Source: Tubulanus polymorphus
Taxonomy: Eukaryota > Nemertea > Palaeonemertea > Tubulaniformes > Tubulanidae
Direction: 5' to 3'
DNA: 64,000 nucleotides
NCBI RefSeq assembly: GCF_964204645.1
Contig: NC_134028.1
Location: forward strand, 3,136,501 to 3,200,500
Below the pieces are notes generated by a model. It did not search any database and had not been told where the DNA came from. It saw only the letters and a list, made by a program, of their open reading frames with translations. Numbering within the stretch: position 1 is the first letter of the stretch; each line of letters starts with the position of its first letter. A program made the translations under genes and the position numbers. Below are positions 13,460-26,111 of the stretch, one piece after another.

Positions 13460-14053
13460 TACAAACCTGTGCGTCCCTTGACTCATATATATATACACGA
13501 ATTCAAATAGGCCTATATGACAGTTAAGTATTTTTGTAGAGTGCCCGCTTTTCACTTTCAACGTCGCGAAGGATCGTTTGAAAATTTCAAGCATTGTTCA
13601 AACATTACCTATTCGGTAATCTTTCCATTGAATTGTTGACTTCGCATCAAGAAATTCTGCTTCATATTTCAAGTACGAATCTTTTTGTTACGAAAAACTC
13701 ATTCGTAGTTTTAGATCTATCTATACGACTGCAGAACTGCTTACACTGCTGATTTTAGGTGGCATTGTGATCAGCACCCGAGCAAAAATAGGATTTTCAC
13801 ACCAAAAAACGTTGTTTGTATTAAGCATTTCTGAAGGCATTTTTGTTTTGTACTTTTTGTAAGAGTTCCGTACTTTAAAAACGACTGATCAATTAAAACA
13901 GAGCCGACATTCTGAAATGTTCGTAATCATTTCATTTATTTATTGCCCCTCATAAACTCAGTCTCATAATCACTATCAGTGGCCAGGGTAATTTTGCTGC
14001 CACCTATTGTTGATATTTTATACTAATTGTATCACTCGCTTGTAAATAGTAAA

Positions 14054-14084
14054 AATAAACTGTTACCAAAAACTGGAGAATAAA
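14054..14084 (+). terminator. Two polyadenylation signals
   Basis: AATAAA occurs at 14054-14059 and again at 14079-14084, about 600 bases after the stop of the membrane-protein gene. This is a reasonable 3' UTR length. Use of either is inferred. Confidence 0.5.
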
Positions 14085-14281
14085 ACTCGAATATTTTCTA
14101 TCCTTTAAATAAAAGAACAAATAGTCATTTATTTTCTTTGAATTTCATTTTGAGGCAATCAAATTTTAGGAGGGAACAGGAAATAATTTGATAAGTTCTG
14201 ATTAAAAGATCAGTTTCAAAGAACAGTTTAAGATTTAGACTGAGGGTTAATCCAATTTGCTAGTTACCCTCAGGGGTGTGC

Positions 14282-14418
14282 TTTATAGACCGGTGTCGAC
14301 CTTAACCCAGGGGTTAACTTAATAATTGAGTTAACAACTCAATTCATTTTCAATTGAATTAATAACTCAATCATCGTTAATTGAGTTAGCCCCCTCCCCA
14401 CGGGTTAGTCGATATCAT
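14282..14418. mobile_element. Short fold-back element (MITE)
   Basis: The left end, TTTATAGACCGGTGTCGACC, is answered on the right by GGGTTAGTCGATATCATC, an imperfect inverted copy. The interior has further self-complementary AATTGAGTTA/TAACTCAATT segments. The ends resemble those of the element at 16374-16440. Confidence 0.6.
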
Positions 14419-14424
14419 CAGTTT

Positions 14425-16370
14425 ACAATACAAGCAACATAACGCATCGGTCAAAATACTTCACCATACTCAACAGACGACCAATAGCCCTGTACGGAAA
14501 ATGGGTTTGATAGAAGCCACATCATAACGTTGAACTATATGAACACCAAGTGTAACATTCCCATGATTGAGACTTCCGTTCAACTGCCAATACACGGTAA
14601 CTATACCCCTATATAGACAGATTTCAAGAGTTCTACATCAAATCGAAATGACTAAATCCCATCAAAATGACAGAATATCGGCGAGTTTAAGCGGCTACGA
14701 CGAGGGTATTTATTTTTCAGTAATGGTTCTCATCTTTCGGATTGATGACTACTGTTCATTACTCATACACTATACAAGATATCATTCATTCATAGAATCA
14801 GTCAAGCTACGAACGAATAACCGTGTTGAAACACCTGAAACACCTGATTTCTTACAACGCAACAAGAATAACCAGGCAATTAAAGAACTCAGTGTGAAGT
14901 AAGATTTCGGTCTCCTGAAGTCAGTTTCATTCAATACATTCACAACGTAAGTGTCTGACATGAGGGTTTTACTCAGTTCACCAGCGCCGCCGCTGACTGC
15001 GTGCCAGTGCGGCTACGCTTTCAATAACTAACATTTCCATAAATGATCCCTGGCCGTTCTTTCCTTTCAACCATAGCAACAGGTTGTTCGAGCATCATCG
15101 CGACATTCGAGAAACCTGTCGATATTTCAAACGGCATCACTAGATTCGATTGTAAGAGAACTTTTCGCAAACAAACAGTTTGCTTTTTTTGAGGTCGTGA
15201 TCGTGTCGAAGGATGAACCACGCCAATTATCTCTCGTCTTCGGAGGTGAAGTTATTCTATTAGGACACAGTTTTATAGACGACTTTCAGCGGTAAATACA
15301 ATTATTTGACAGTAGAGATAAAATAGACGAACAGCACAGCCGAGTGGAGCGACTGGTCAAATAACCATTTACGTAAAAAGCATCCGATGAATCGGAAATT
15401 AGATTATGATAAACTCACCATACGAATAATTGATCAACTACAACCGACTTACACTCAGGCTATGTATGAGATGATGAACCAAAAAATCAAAATGGCCTCC
15501 TTGAAATCGAAGAACAAACTACTTTTGGCCTTCAAAACTCGGGGCCTTGTATTTGTAATAAATCTCATATAAGCTCTGATCATACACGCATTTTTGGGCC
15601 GGGCCAAACATTCTCACAGATGCCAAATTTCAGCATGCGTCAGATTTTTCAAACCGGTTCAGGAAGCGACCAACTTCACTTGCCACAGCATTATTTTGAT
15701 AGAATTTTAGTGACGAGTGAGTGATTGACAGGTGAATGTGCTCTCTAATGAGCCACGGGCTGATTCAAACCCGGGCCAAATCATCTGATCGCGGCTGTAC
15801 ACGCAGCTAGCCATCGTGGTTTATACAAAACATGACCAGGAATCTTAGAAAATCCATATGGTACAGAGAGCACTCACTTAGACTCGGTAGGGACTGGAAG
15901 TTTCATTAATGAATGTTATTCATAGCTATGTCAGGACGTGGCACATATTCCATTTGTCGGTAGCAGTCAGAATAACGATAAAAGCGCCCGTAATGGATTA
16001 TCATTGGCCAGATTTTTGTCAACGTGCTCAATAAATATGGATATACTAGAGAACGGATAACACGCATATCTGACAAGAGGATAGATGTATCAGTTCCGTA
16101 ATAAAGCAAATAACACGCAACGTATGCGATTGAAATGGATAGCATACATTACGGACATCACATGGAATTAGAACAACAGGTTTTTACTTATGGGATTTTA
16201 GAGTTTTGACAGTTAATCCAACTATTAGTACAGGGTCCTTACAGATCAGTTATAACTGGGTATAAGGAGTTTTAAATGAGAAAATTTCAGTTTTTATGGA
16301 ATCAAGGAGTAGTAGGGATCCTGACAGTAGTCATCAACTGAAAAAAACATGGGGGGGGGGGGGGCGGGTC
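14425..16370. other. Intergenic, no gene seen
   Basis: Short frames at 14567-14902 (plus) and 15021-15221 (minus) lack splice partners or recognisable protein. A G14 tract lies at 16351-16364. Confidence 0.5.
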
Positions 16371-16373
16371 GGC

Positions 16374-16440
16374 AGTTTTATAGACTGGTATTACCTCTAA
16401 CTGTCCGCCCGGGTTAAAGATAGTACCAGTCAATAAAAAC
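16374..16440. mobile_element. Short fold-back element (MITE)
   Basis: AGTTTTATAGACTGGTATTA on the left pairs with TAGTACCAGTCAATAAAAAC on the right, a nearly perfect inverted repeat of about 29 bases with a short spacer. It is related to the element at 14282-14418 by its ends. Confidence 0.6.
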
Positions 16441-16904
16441 CAGCCACAATGTTTGATCTAAAATTGGTTTAAAAGCCAGCCCATGTCTGAAATATAGTCT
16501 AGAACACTAGATATAATCATCGAAGTCACTGTTAGATGATCCAGAGCCAGACACCCCACACATTCACTTGTGCTGGTCACACAATCTTCGAACCGAAGAT
16601 AATTCCCCGGAGAGAAATGTAGCAATCAACTCGATGCAAAAGACGCAATACTTTTATTCAAATACGTACAGTATTGTCCGATATATAGACAGATACAGTA
16701 ACGTAGTTAAGTCTCAGTAACCTGACCGGAATGTCAACTGAATCTGAGCAACGTTTCACTACGGCCTTCAATTCACTGGAATTATTCGCCCCCAGTCGCA
16801 GCAACCTCCGTGATTTACCAGACAAATCACTATACTTAAACAGTGATAAAACCACTGATCGACTGAAAGTGCTTTCACTGATCTCCGCAGGAATTTATTA
16901 TCCT

Positions 16905-17037
16905 GGGCCCAGTTTCACAAAAGAGTTTAACTCAAATTTTTGGTGTAATTGCTATTGGTTACTTCATGTTTTCAATGAGGACAACAATTCAAACTTAACC
17001 GTTTTAAGCTTTAACTTTTTCGTGAAACTGGACCCTG
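16905..17037. mobile_element. MITE with GGGCCCAGTTTCAC-type ends
   Basis: The left end GGGCCCAGTTTCACAAAA is matched on the right by TTTTCGTGAAACTGGACCC in inverted orientation, continuing inward into GAGTTTAA/TTAAC-rich arms. It belongs to the same end-type family as the well-bounded copy at 49655-49745. The plus-strand open frame that runs across it (16731-17051) is not a gene. Confidence 0.7.
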
Positions 17038-17039
17038 GA

Positions 17040-19969
17040 CTTAGTGCGTAAAAGTACAAGAAATTCCGCATCAACGATAGTAGTCTATATTCTATATTCT
17101 GAACGATTTCGTATTTTGATCCTCGCGCTAACTTTCTAAGAAACATGTCGTCCGACGAAAATGTCAGCTTTTACGCAGATGACGACAAACCGCGGATGAA
17201 ATTTGTCGTTCGTTTTTGCCCTATTCAAGATGAGTAGGGTAATTCTCGTACGTAGAAGAATGAAGAACAGTCTCTTTGACTGTCTGCGCAACATATCTAG
17301 ACAAACACCGCAATAATCTAAATGGCATTTTCATGTCCCGAAATCGTGCATTGGAATTGTATTGACCATCGTCGATACATTCAATGTCAAATAAATCACA
17401 AACCGTTGCATCTATCGGCGACATGATTCTATACGAGGTTCTTCGTCGTCGCGAGCGGTAATTTTGATTCCATCGGCGACGCAGAGATGACTGACCGATA
17501 AACCACGACCCGGCTATAGATCAACACTTGCGAGATCTGAACAAACTCGGAAACAGACAGTGACAGAGTTTCGGATCATCGTCGTTTCCGAGAAGAAAAC
17601 ATTTTTAAAGTCGATATCTTAGTTCGAAATCAATGAACAAGACTGAACAGAAATGCCTTTGATTTTTTTAACAGAGTTAATCATCAGTTCCATAGTGGGA
17701 AGGCAAACTTGACTATAGATTTCGCTAATAGAACTAACAGAATAGGGCAATTATTAGGCAGGTCATGATTGGTTTCTACCCATTCGGGAATTCTCTTTAG
17801 GCCCATCCGTTTCGACCAGAACATGCTTTACCTATTCGGGAATTACAATCTGTAAACCTGATAGAAGCGGCCGGTAGAGTTTGTAATCCGGAATTGCACT
17901 ACCTAAACCGGAATACGTTCAATCGAAACCCGCCTGATATGTTCCGATTTTGAAGTTCAATTTCTGACAAGAGGCAAACCACCTGAGTACACTGATCAAG
18001 TTCAAAAACACCGGGGGACTTGAATTTGGCATTCACGTCATGACTGTATAACGATGTACCACCGGTTTATACTGGTAACAAACTGAGGGATAAATCTGTC
18101 AGTTCGATGTAACAGCGTTATATTCACTTATCTCATACGTACATGATCAGTATCACAATACAATACACAATAGACCCTTTTTTATTGGAGAACTCGATGG
18201 CCATTAACTGAGCACAAGATCAGCTACTTTAGTCACTAAATGATTAGTCAGCCATTTATATGCATTAAACTGGCCATAGAAAATGAAGCCTCGATTCACA
18301 GCCTCAGACTGCTCTGTAATGATATGAGTTAATGTTAAACGATCAGATATAAATGAATATATTTTACCCATAACTGAATTTTTTGATGACCAATTATATG
18401 GTCAATGAATAGACTTTGAGGATACTATTTTCTTGTATCTTTAAATACCAGGTTAATGCCTGGTCGAACTTCGTTACTGCAAATATTCTGAATTACTGAC
18501 GCTATTTGTCAACAAGTTGAAAGAAGACCTTCTTCAAACACTGCATTATTTCCTATTGAGGAAAGCGTTCATTTCATGTCTGGTGCGGAAAACTGAGCTG
18601 TTCGGTAAATGGAGGGTTTATCAAGCAAAAATACATAATACTCTTGAATCTCGAAAAGCCCAAAAAAAACCTATTATCCTACGAAGTGTTTACAAGATCT
18701 GGTCGAAGATTATTTGCTTTAAAAACGACAGTTTTGACGGTAAGCTCAGTACAAACATACGAAAAAGTGTCATCGAAAAATAAGCAGGCGATTCCGCACA
18801 GCAGCGAGAGCTTTCGGCTTTTGGCGTGTTTAATGGAATTAGGCTAAATTGATTCGTGGCTGACAAAACTGTAGAATTAATGACACGTAATAACGTGAAA
18901 GCTAACAGCATTGTTGATTAATTGCCAAAATGATTGCTAACTATACTGTTGAAGTGCCCGCGCATTTGTACATTCGCTAGCAGAACAAGTGTCTGTACAC
19001 TCCTAATAATGTGACAACGCATTTTTTGCGGCTATTAACGAATTGTTCAATCCAAAATCTGATTTATTTATGAAGTGCTGTGGCCCTGAAGGTTTATACG
19101 TGCCATATAGGCTTAGACCAACTACGTATAGAAATTCTAGATGTGATGTTTTCTAAAATAAAACATCAGAATTTCAAGATAATTTAACAGTTGACGATAA
19201 AGAAGTCGTTTTTAGCATTCATACAAGCACACACCTGACTGAACGCAGCGAATCAGTTTTTGAATTATCGCTGCCTGCCGGGTGACAGAACAGACTCGTC
19301 GTAGGTGTTCAAATGGCATGACATTTCCTGTATGAGATGTGACTGAAATTTTTACTCGAGATTGAAGTTACGACCAAGACGACCGATACCTAGCACACAG
19401 TAGTGGTTGGTGTTTCAGCATATCACGCTTCAAGAATGGAATCATTTCGACTGATTCGCCGATTTTTGAAGTTGAGAGACCCGTAAGCCGCAATCATGCT
19501 AATCTATTTCCACTTCACCGTACGAATGAAACCAATTATATCAACGAGGATCAATTGTTCTATTAATACACGCGTGAAAGTTGTGTTAGATAAACACCAC
19601 ACTGACTGACAATTAAAGCAATCAAACCGAGCCTCGTGATATTGGCGCGCATACCAGTGTTTAACCAGTCGAAAAACAAGTAGTTAACAAATATATATAT
19701 ATACACGTATATACAGACCGAGTACCATTACATTAGATCAAATAATTATCCACCAATTTCTCAGTAAATCATAATATCTCATACATCTATTATTTCATCA
19801 TCCCCGACATTGTGTGGCTTCGTTTTCCAAGAACAAGATTGTTTTGTTTTTACATTGTTATGAAAGCAGTTCCAGGGGTCCACAAAAAGGATTAACTCTT
19901 TTAACTCCTGAATCAACCTTTGGTCAGAAAACTTTCACATGAACAAGTTATCTATTGCTAATGATCCTT
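17040..19969. other. Intergenic, no gene seen; UTP6 tail exons searched for here
   Basis: UTP6, on the minus strand at 21044-25450, should continue downstream into this area if its introns remain compact. I looked by eye on the minus strand for HAT-repeat-like exons with the required phase and saw none. The frames at 17221-17424 (minus) and 18517-18783 (plus) do not resemble UTP6. Confidence 0.5.
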
Positions 19970-20192
19970 CAGGGTGGCCTCTTTTATTTGACTTACTTTT
20001 TTCCAAGACTATTCCTTGTCATGACTTGATCTAGTAAGAATCCAATCAATTAAGAAATAGGTACGCGATCTAGCAATTTCGACAGATTTCCCTGATTTTT
20101 AACTTTTTTTAAAGAAAATTCCTGTTCCCTGACCTTTTTACAGAAAAGAAATTCCCCGACTTTCCCAGATTTCCAGGTAAGTGGCCACCCTG
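19970..20192. mobile_element. Complete MITE with CAGGGTGGCC ends
   Basis: It begins CAGGGTGGCC at 19970 and ends GGCCACCCTG at 20192, an exact 10-base terminal inverted repeat. The interior carries CCCTGA-type phrases like the element end at 1-138. It has no coding capacity. A target-site duplication was not clear. Confidence 0.75.
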
Positions 20193-21043
20193 TTTTTGGA
20201 GAGAAGTGTTCGTTTCCTCCGTATTCTCAATATTTACGTAATACGAATGTACGTACGCCAATTTGTAACTGGCTGCGCGTTCAATAACAGAAACTCTGCG
20301 GCCGGCATTTTTTTCTGTTCAGACTCAATGAATGAAACGTAAATCAATCATTTTAAATCTGTTAGACGCTCGACATGAATAGAATATTCACAATTCATTA
20401 ATCGAATATAATCAGTTACACAAGAATATCGGTGTCAGGGTTTGATGAACGAGCATCTAAACACAACACTCCCGGGGAAAACTGATGTTGCGTAACTATT
20501 CACTACGCAGGCGTAGTAAAAAGTAACTGTTGGAATGCTGCAATGATTACTGATCAACTGAATGGTGTGCGTTCTTAACGAACTACTGTTCATTTTAGTT
20601 TCGAATAATTCCAATAGATGGCGAACTCACAGCAGCAGTAACTCAGTCAGTATATGTTTTTCAGTATTCTCCACGCATGGCGTCACTCTCCTATCAATAG
20701 TTGTTTCTTCTCTAACTGTACTCATTTACCTGATGAAGCTACTCAGAGTTCCAGATGTTTCTATCCCAAATTCCCTGACATTTCCCCGATCAAGATCTAA
20801 AATTCAGATTTCGACCAAAAATATACAGTCAACTGCGAACAGGGTTTCTAGTCCCAGTCTGACGGCCAAAATCAGTCTTGAATTTCAAATAGCTTCAAGC
20901 ACACAGCAGAATCCACACCAAAAATGACCTTTTTTCGGCACGATAAAAGGTCACAGGTTGGTCATCCAACTATACACTAGTAGTCTTTACATCTGTATCA
21001 GTTTAGAAATCTAGAGGAGTGATAGGAATGTAGATGATCATAC
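20193..21043. other. Non-coding, immediately downstream of the last UTP6 exon found
   Basis: A plus-strand frame at 20562-20927 overlaps CCCTGACATTTCCCC repeat vocabulary and is not supported. No continuation exon of UTP6 is seen. Confidence 0.5.
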
Positions 21044-24000
21044 CTGTTGGTAACTGTTCCACGGCTTCTTCGTACTTGGAGAAACATTCGTCTTCAAACT
21101 GTCTTATCGTTTTCTCTAATATAAATGAACCAAAAAATACAAGCGTAAAGATTTGATGGTAAAACGCTTCTTATTGTGACATCAATTTGCCATCGAAAAG
21201 CTAATTTTTCAGACCTTTTGGTTTTTGATCCTGAATGGTAATTTCTTTCAGTTTTCTACACGCCAACGCATGCCACATGATCTCTTTATGCATATAGAGT
21301 TGTTCCAACCTGCATTTACCAGATATATAGAAATAAAACTCAATCTTCATTAACTTGATTTAACAGACTGCAAAACTGAGCTTTTACAAACCTTTGGTAT
21401 ATATCATTGATGTGCTTCTTCGTGAAATCAAAAAGTTCCGCTATGGGTATGAAGTCGAGACAAAATTCAACATCATCTAGAAATAATGAAACTCATGATA
21501 AAATGTAGGATTTAGACCAAGAAATGCAGTGCATACAAAGATATTTCGACATCTTACCAGGAAACTCATCCAATGCCTTAGAGAAAACTACTTCGGCTAT
21601 CTTGCCGTTCAACACTAAATCATCTGTCTCCTAAAACACGGAATATGTCATCAATATCATCATTTACAGAAGATATCTTGAAATCTTAAGTTAACATGTT
21701 AATCAGTGAAGATTCTCTGATAAATAGAATAAATACAACACCTCTTCCTCAGTTAGTTTCTCCCCAAGGACACCAGCTAATAGTATTTTGTTTCTTTTCT
21801 GTAACTTCTCTGCGTTTAAAAGTTCCAGGCGGTAATACTGTCAACACAATAACAAGCACTCAGGTATATGTATATCAGAATATTGATTTGATTTCGCTTT
21901 AGTGAAATATATGCCTAACTAACCTCGAGCCAAAGAGTTTTTGATTTTGGATTAAAACGTATTCCTCTTTGCATCAAACTTCTGGCGGTTTCTATGGCGC
22001 CAAGCTGTTCGAATTCCCACTTTGATGCCAGTATCCATAGATCTATAGATCGCAATCGAAGATAAGATCAAGTATAGGATAGAAAAACTCACAACCAGTG
22101 TCACACTCGACTCAAAGTTAAGCTCACTTTCAAGTATCTAAACACAACAAGTCTTAGAGTTATAGAACTGAAAGTTTTACAACTGGCAGGAATTTATTTT
22201 TGGGTGTACGAGATGAAGATTTCCAGTAAGTTTACCTGGTTTCTTATTGTGAATTTGCAGCATTTTCATGTAAATTTGCCCAACATGAGAGGTTTCATTC
22301 TAAACAAAGCAAAAATATACATATTTATATATAAGATTATTTAGTCTTAGAGGATATATTCATTTTGCTCAAAGTACATGAGCAGTCTGATTTGATCAAG
22401 GAAAATTTCATACGGAGTCTACTGAAGTCAACGTATTTTTTTAAAGGACATAAGGACCGTTCGTTAAGAACGTATGCAACCTTTAAGTAGGACCTTGACG
22501 TCAAACACACCTTGACGCGAGACATTTTTGTTAATTTTTTCATTGTTATCTGAGATCAATGACAATAGAGTACCATGTACGTACACTCAGTGGGACTGTG
22601 GAAAATGTTCTGAACTTTTTAGTAATCATCGTAGATTTGACAGTTTTGTACTGAGTCTGGTATCTGCATTATCTATATTTGAATCAACATTTCGTAAACA
22701 CTGTAGAAACTTTGCGCGAACACTGTTGTTGGTGAGAACGTACAAATAGAAATTAATCGAAAAGTTTACAACGGCGAAAAGATGACAAACTTCCGCCCCG
22801 ACCCTCCAGAGATGTTCTCTATCCGGGTAGATACTACTGATAATCAGTAACACGGAATTCGGCATCATCAAAGCGACGAACATAACCGCGACTAAAACGA
22901 TCATCTTCGTAGCCTTGTTTACGGACGACGCTTTTTTCGCGTTCGCGCCGAACGATTTTGTGCGCCGTAAAACGACGAGAAGCGCGATCGTCAGACAAAC
23001 GATCGCGCACATCGGAATATACGTGCCGAGTACGATCGCGAGTATGTACGCGAGCGCGAGCGTAGACGCGTAATAGAAACAGCCGCGAACTACGTCGAAT
23101 TCGATGCTTAGATTATTATAAAGATGAAGCACGATGGAGAGTACGACTACGACAAATACGGTTGATTTAGCGGCCGTTTGCGTGCAGATTCTGCGGCCTA
23201 AAAATGGCCAATTTACGATTATTAAACGCTCGGCACAGATCAGAACGACGAGCCACGTACTAATAAACGCGAACATGTCACCGAGCATATCGATAAGAGC
23301 GCACAGCCATTCCCCGAGTCGAAAACGCAGCAGAATATCACCGGTGACGGAAACGGACACCATATTCACCCACGACAGCGAATGAATCGACGACACGCCG
23401 AGATCGCTAGCCGCTAACGACGCTAGGTACCAGCCGTACGAATGTCGACGGAAATACGCGGTCATCATCAGACACACGGACGCCACGTTGCCGAATAGAC
23501 CAAGCGCGAACAGAATCGGTAAAACAACGAGATTGAGAATGTTCGTGAATTTACTGGTCGGTTTAAGCGGAATAATAGCTACGTTAATCACGCTCCAGTA
23601 CGGATAACCGATATCTATTGTTAAATTCATTTTTATCACGCCGAATAAACAATAGGATTCGCTATCTATTAGGAAAGTCATCGGATTTATACGCGTATTC
23701 GTAAAAGCGTAAGATTCGATTTGAATCGATCGCTGGAGCGAATAACGCGATAAATAACTTATTTTCAAACACCACAGATCAAGTAAATATAATAAGTTGA
23801 ACTAAATCTCGATATTGATTTTATTACGTACCCTCGATTTGGAGAAATCAATGAATGAAAGCCAGAGTGTGATATCATTGCGAAATCGTTCAGTTGCAAA
23901 CTGAAACATAAACATTTTTTTAATCTTTTTGATATTCCAGATTCTACTACAGTCAGTTTGATGTGGATTTTGATCCATTCTGGATATAATTCATGGGCCT

Positions 24001-25450
24001 CCTATACATAAACATAAGATGTAAATCAATGTTAGACATAAATGTATTGTAGCCTATGATATAATTTCATTGGTCTCAAATGATCTGTATTTAGCAGGCT
24101 TGACTGCATTATAGGCTGGTTTTTAGAATTTCTACTCAAATTCAAATATATATTCTTTTATCATTTATTACCATACATTATGAAGATACAATGTATCCCG
24201 ATTTACCCTGAACAGTCTGTGAACGCGATGAATAATCGCAATCTCAATTTCCAGCTTCTTAAAGTGGTATCCACTCGTCTAGAAATAGAAACAATATAAA
24301 TTATGCCTTTTTTATTTATCTAATTATAGCGAAATCATTCTATTCTCTAAGGCCTCCTTTTTAAATCACCGGAGTTCAGATTTTTTTAAGAAAAAAAATG
24401 GGAGGACGAAGAAAGAAAAAATGAAAACAAACAAATGTTTCATATACCAGGAATAGGCGTTTTGAAATGAAAGGGAACAGGAAAAAATAGAAAATCTTCA
24501 TTATTAGATTTTTATTAGTAGAGGAATATTGTGAAGAATTTGATTGAACTGATGAGAGAAAGAATAATTTTCTGCAAATCACGATATTCAAAATTCAGAT
24601 GAACATAACCTTGTTACTACTTGTAGATTGAAAATCGAGATGGACATAAAAAAATCTTTTTTTTCATTGAAAAATTGTGATGAAAAAAAAGTATTTTGCA
24701 GAACGTACCTTACGTCGTTTTTTCAATAACTCTAACACATTGATTTCATACTGAAAAAAGGAATGCATATTCAACAAGTTACAATCTTTGAGTAATCAGT
24801 CTGATTACTCCAGGGTACAATCAACACACTGAGTCTACAACAATCAATACAGCAATCAATGACGGCTAGCCTCCTGATTATGATTTTCATGTTCTACCTG
24901 TATATATGCCAAGAAATCTTCTTTTGCTTTGGTTTTTCTTCTCATCTTATATTCAAATGCTTTTCTCTTCTTCAAAATAGCTCTGTGGTGAATAAAACCA
25001 AATTCAAATAGGCTTAGGTGTACCGAAGGAATGAAGGTATTGATAAAAGCGTAAACAATGTTTTGAATGCAATGATGCCGCTAGGCTAATTTATTTTGTC
25101 AACAAGGGGCGTGGACATTTCTAAGACTTTATTAATCTGATCTCGTTAATGACATTTCCTTTTTTAAGGGATAACCATAATCTCACATTGAAGATTTCTC
25201 CACATTTGTACTGTTCTAAAGCGTCCTTTGTTAGTACATGTTACATTCGTATTTTATTGCCGTGTCTATCTCATGTAATTCTGTTAAAAATTGAACGCAA
25301 TAAATCTAAATTGAATTGTTTAGTTAGTATGGGCTTTTTGTCGAGAGATTGGGCCTACCTAGTCTCCGCTTTAGTGAAAAGACCAACTCTTTCCATCTGC
25401 TCAAGTTCTGGGAGCATCTCTTCAATACTCTGTTCGACAAATTCAGCCAT
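21044..25450 (-). CDS. UTP6: UTP6, SSU-processome component (first 12 exons; C-terminal half not found)
   Basis: UTP6 is a HAT-repeat protein of the UtpB complex, which acts with U3 snoRNP in nucleolar 18S rRNA processing. Twelve minus-strand exons join in frame: 25450-25359, 24982-24898, 24750-24709, 24278-24207, 23900-23832, 22299-22236, 22042-21924, 21837-21742, 21630-21558, 21476-21392, 21309-21215 and 21115-21044. All have GT donors, AG acceptors and consistent phases. The N-terminus MAEFVEQSIEEMLPELEQME and the following GLFTKAETRA match the conserved UTP6 start. RKAFEYKMRRKTKAKEDFLA, IYMKMLQIHNKKPDLWI and PIAELFDFTKKHINDIYQR match later conserved parts. The 12 exons give 321 codons, about half of the usual length near 600. 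The last exon ends in phase 1 at a good donor (GTATGA), so the transcript is expected to continue, but no further exon is recognisable downstream. An intronless GPCR sits in intron 5. Confidence 0.9.
22626..23681 (-). CDS. Class A (rhodopsin-like) GPCR, intronless, nested in UTP6 intron 5
   Basis: One uninterrupted frame of 351 codons from the ATG at 23681. A second ATG at 23630 would give 334 residues and a start at MNLTIDIG with an N-glycosylation site. Seven hydrophobic helices are evident. TM1 has GLFGNVAS, the conserved GN. TM2 has LASLAASDLG, with the conserved Leu and Asp. A Cys precedes TM3 (EWLCALID) and another lies in loop 2 (VRGCFYY), giving the usual disulphide pair. The TM3 end is AERLIIV in place of DRY. 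TM7 is NFSINFYLYVLTN, with Phe in place of Pro in the NPxxY position. The basic third intracellular loop is followed by KATKMIVLVAVMFVALMMPN. These features place it among peptide-receptor-like class A GPCRs of invertebrates. The ligand cannot be assigned. It is transcribed in the same direction as its host gene. It is CG-rich, unlike the surrounding intron. Confidence 0.9.
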   Translation of the reverse strand: MTFLIDSESYCLFGVIKMNLTIDIGYPYWSVINVAIIPLKPTSKFTNILNLVVLPILFALGLFGNVASVCLMMTAYFRRHSYGWYLASLAASDLGVSSIHSLSWVNMVSVSVTGDILLRFRLGEWLCALIDMLGDMFAFISTWLVVLICAERLIIVNWPFLGRRICTQTAAKSTVFVVVVLSIVLHLYNNLSIEFDVVRGCFYYASTLALAYILAIVLGTYIPMCAIVCLTIALLVVLRRTKSFGANAKKASSVNKATKMIVLVAVMFVALMMPNSVLLIISSIYPDREHLWRVGAEVCHLFAVVNFSINFYLYVLTNNSVRAKFLQCLRNVDSNIDNADTRLSTKLSNLR

Positions 25451-26105
25451 GATTGGGTTTTAATCTTCTCACACGAAAAATTTCGTTATGTCAATGTACA
25501 CACGTTTGCCCTACAAAATAAAGTTGTTGCTTGCAGACTGTAACAAATGTGCCTCTCGGGCACGGGATTTAACCTTCGCGTCTTGCGTTGATTCGAGGAA
25601 GGAAAATAATGTACATCAGACAAATTGATTAATAATGATAACAAAAGAGATCGATAATATTCAATTTTTAAAACATGGGATTTCGGGATTTTGATTTGGA
25701 GGATCTTATTCGAGAAATGGATAGCTCCGAGAATATCCATATCAGGGCATCCATATCGCGGCAGCTCCCAAACGGGGAGAGCCGTTTCGGGTTTTCGGGG
25801 CAGGAGCCGTGAAATATCCGAAATGAATCGCTGAAATGATAGCAACAGCTGGCAGAAAATGAAGTCCCTTTGCTAAAGGTTGAATTTTAGCGTTTGCTGA
25901 ATTTTTTCAACCATTGAGAATTTATTATGAACATAAAAAAATTACAATATAGAATGGACGTCCATCGTCCAGGGGGCGTTTGTTGAATAATCATCCCCTG
26001 TATGGGCTCCGAACTATACAGAACCTCCTCTCGACTGTCGTTTTATTGATCTATCGTGATTTAGAATACAAAGTCTGGAGAAAACTTGGAATTAAACGAT
26101 AATGA
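25451..26105. other. UTP6 promoter side and intergenic DNA
   Basis: The 5' flank of UTP6. A minus-strand frame of 119 codons (25486-25845) runs towards UTP6 but has no ATG-linked signals or recognisable sequence. It is probably spurious. Confidence 0.45.
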
Positions 26106-26111
26106 TTTATT
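26106..26111 (-). terminator. Polyadenylation signal
   Basis: AATAAA on the minus strand, about 260 bases past the stop codon of the two-exon gene at 26369-27183. Use is inferred. Confidence 0.45.

Noticed and set aside
15021-15221. Minus-strand frame with protein-like composition
   Set aside because: No ATG at its 5' end, no clear splice signals and no recognised family; left unresolved.
16731-17051. Plus-strand 106-codon frame
   Set aside because: Most of it lies in the MITE at 16905-17037.
20562-20927. Plus-strand 121-codon frame with a hydrophobic stretch
   Set aside because: Overlaps repeat vocabulary (CCCTGACATTTCCCC), has no splice or homology support, and is not a missing UTP6 exon (wrong strand).
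25486-25845. Minus-strand 119-codon frame upstream of UTP6
   Set aside because: No recognisable protein; UTP6 has its own good ATG at 25450.
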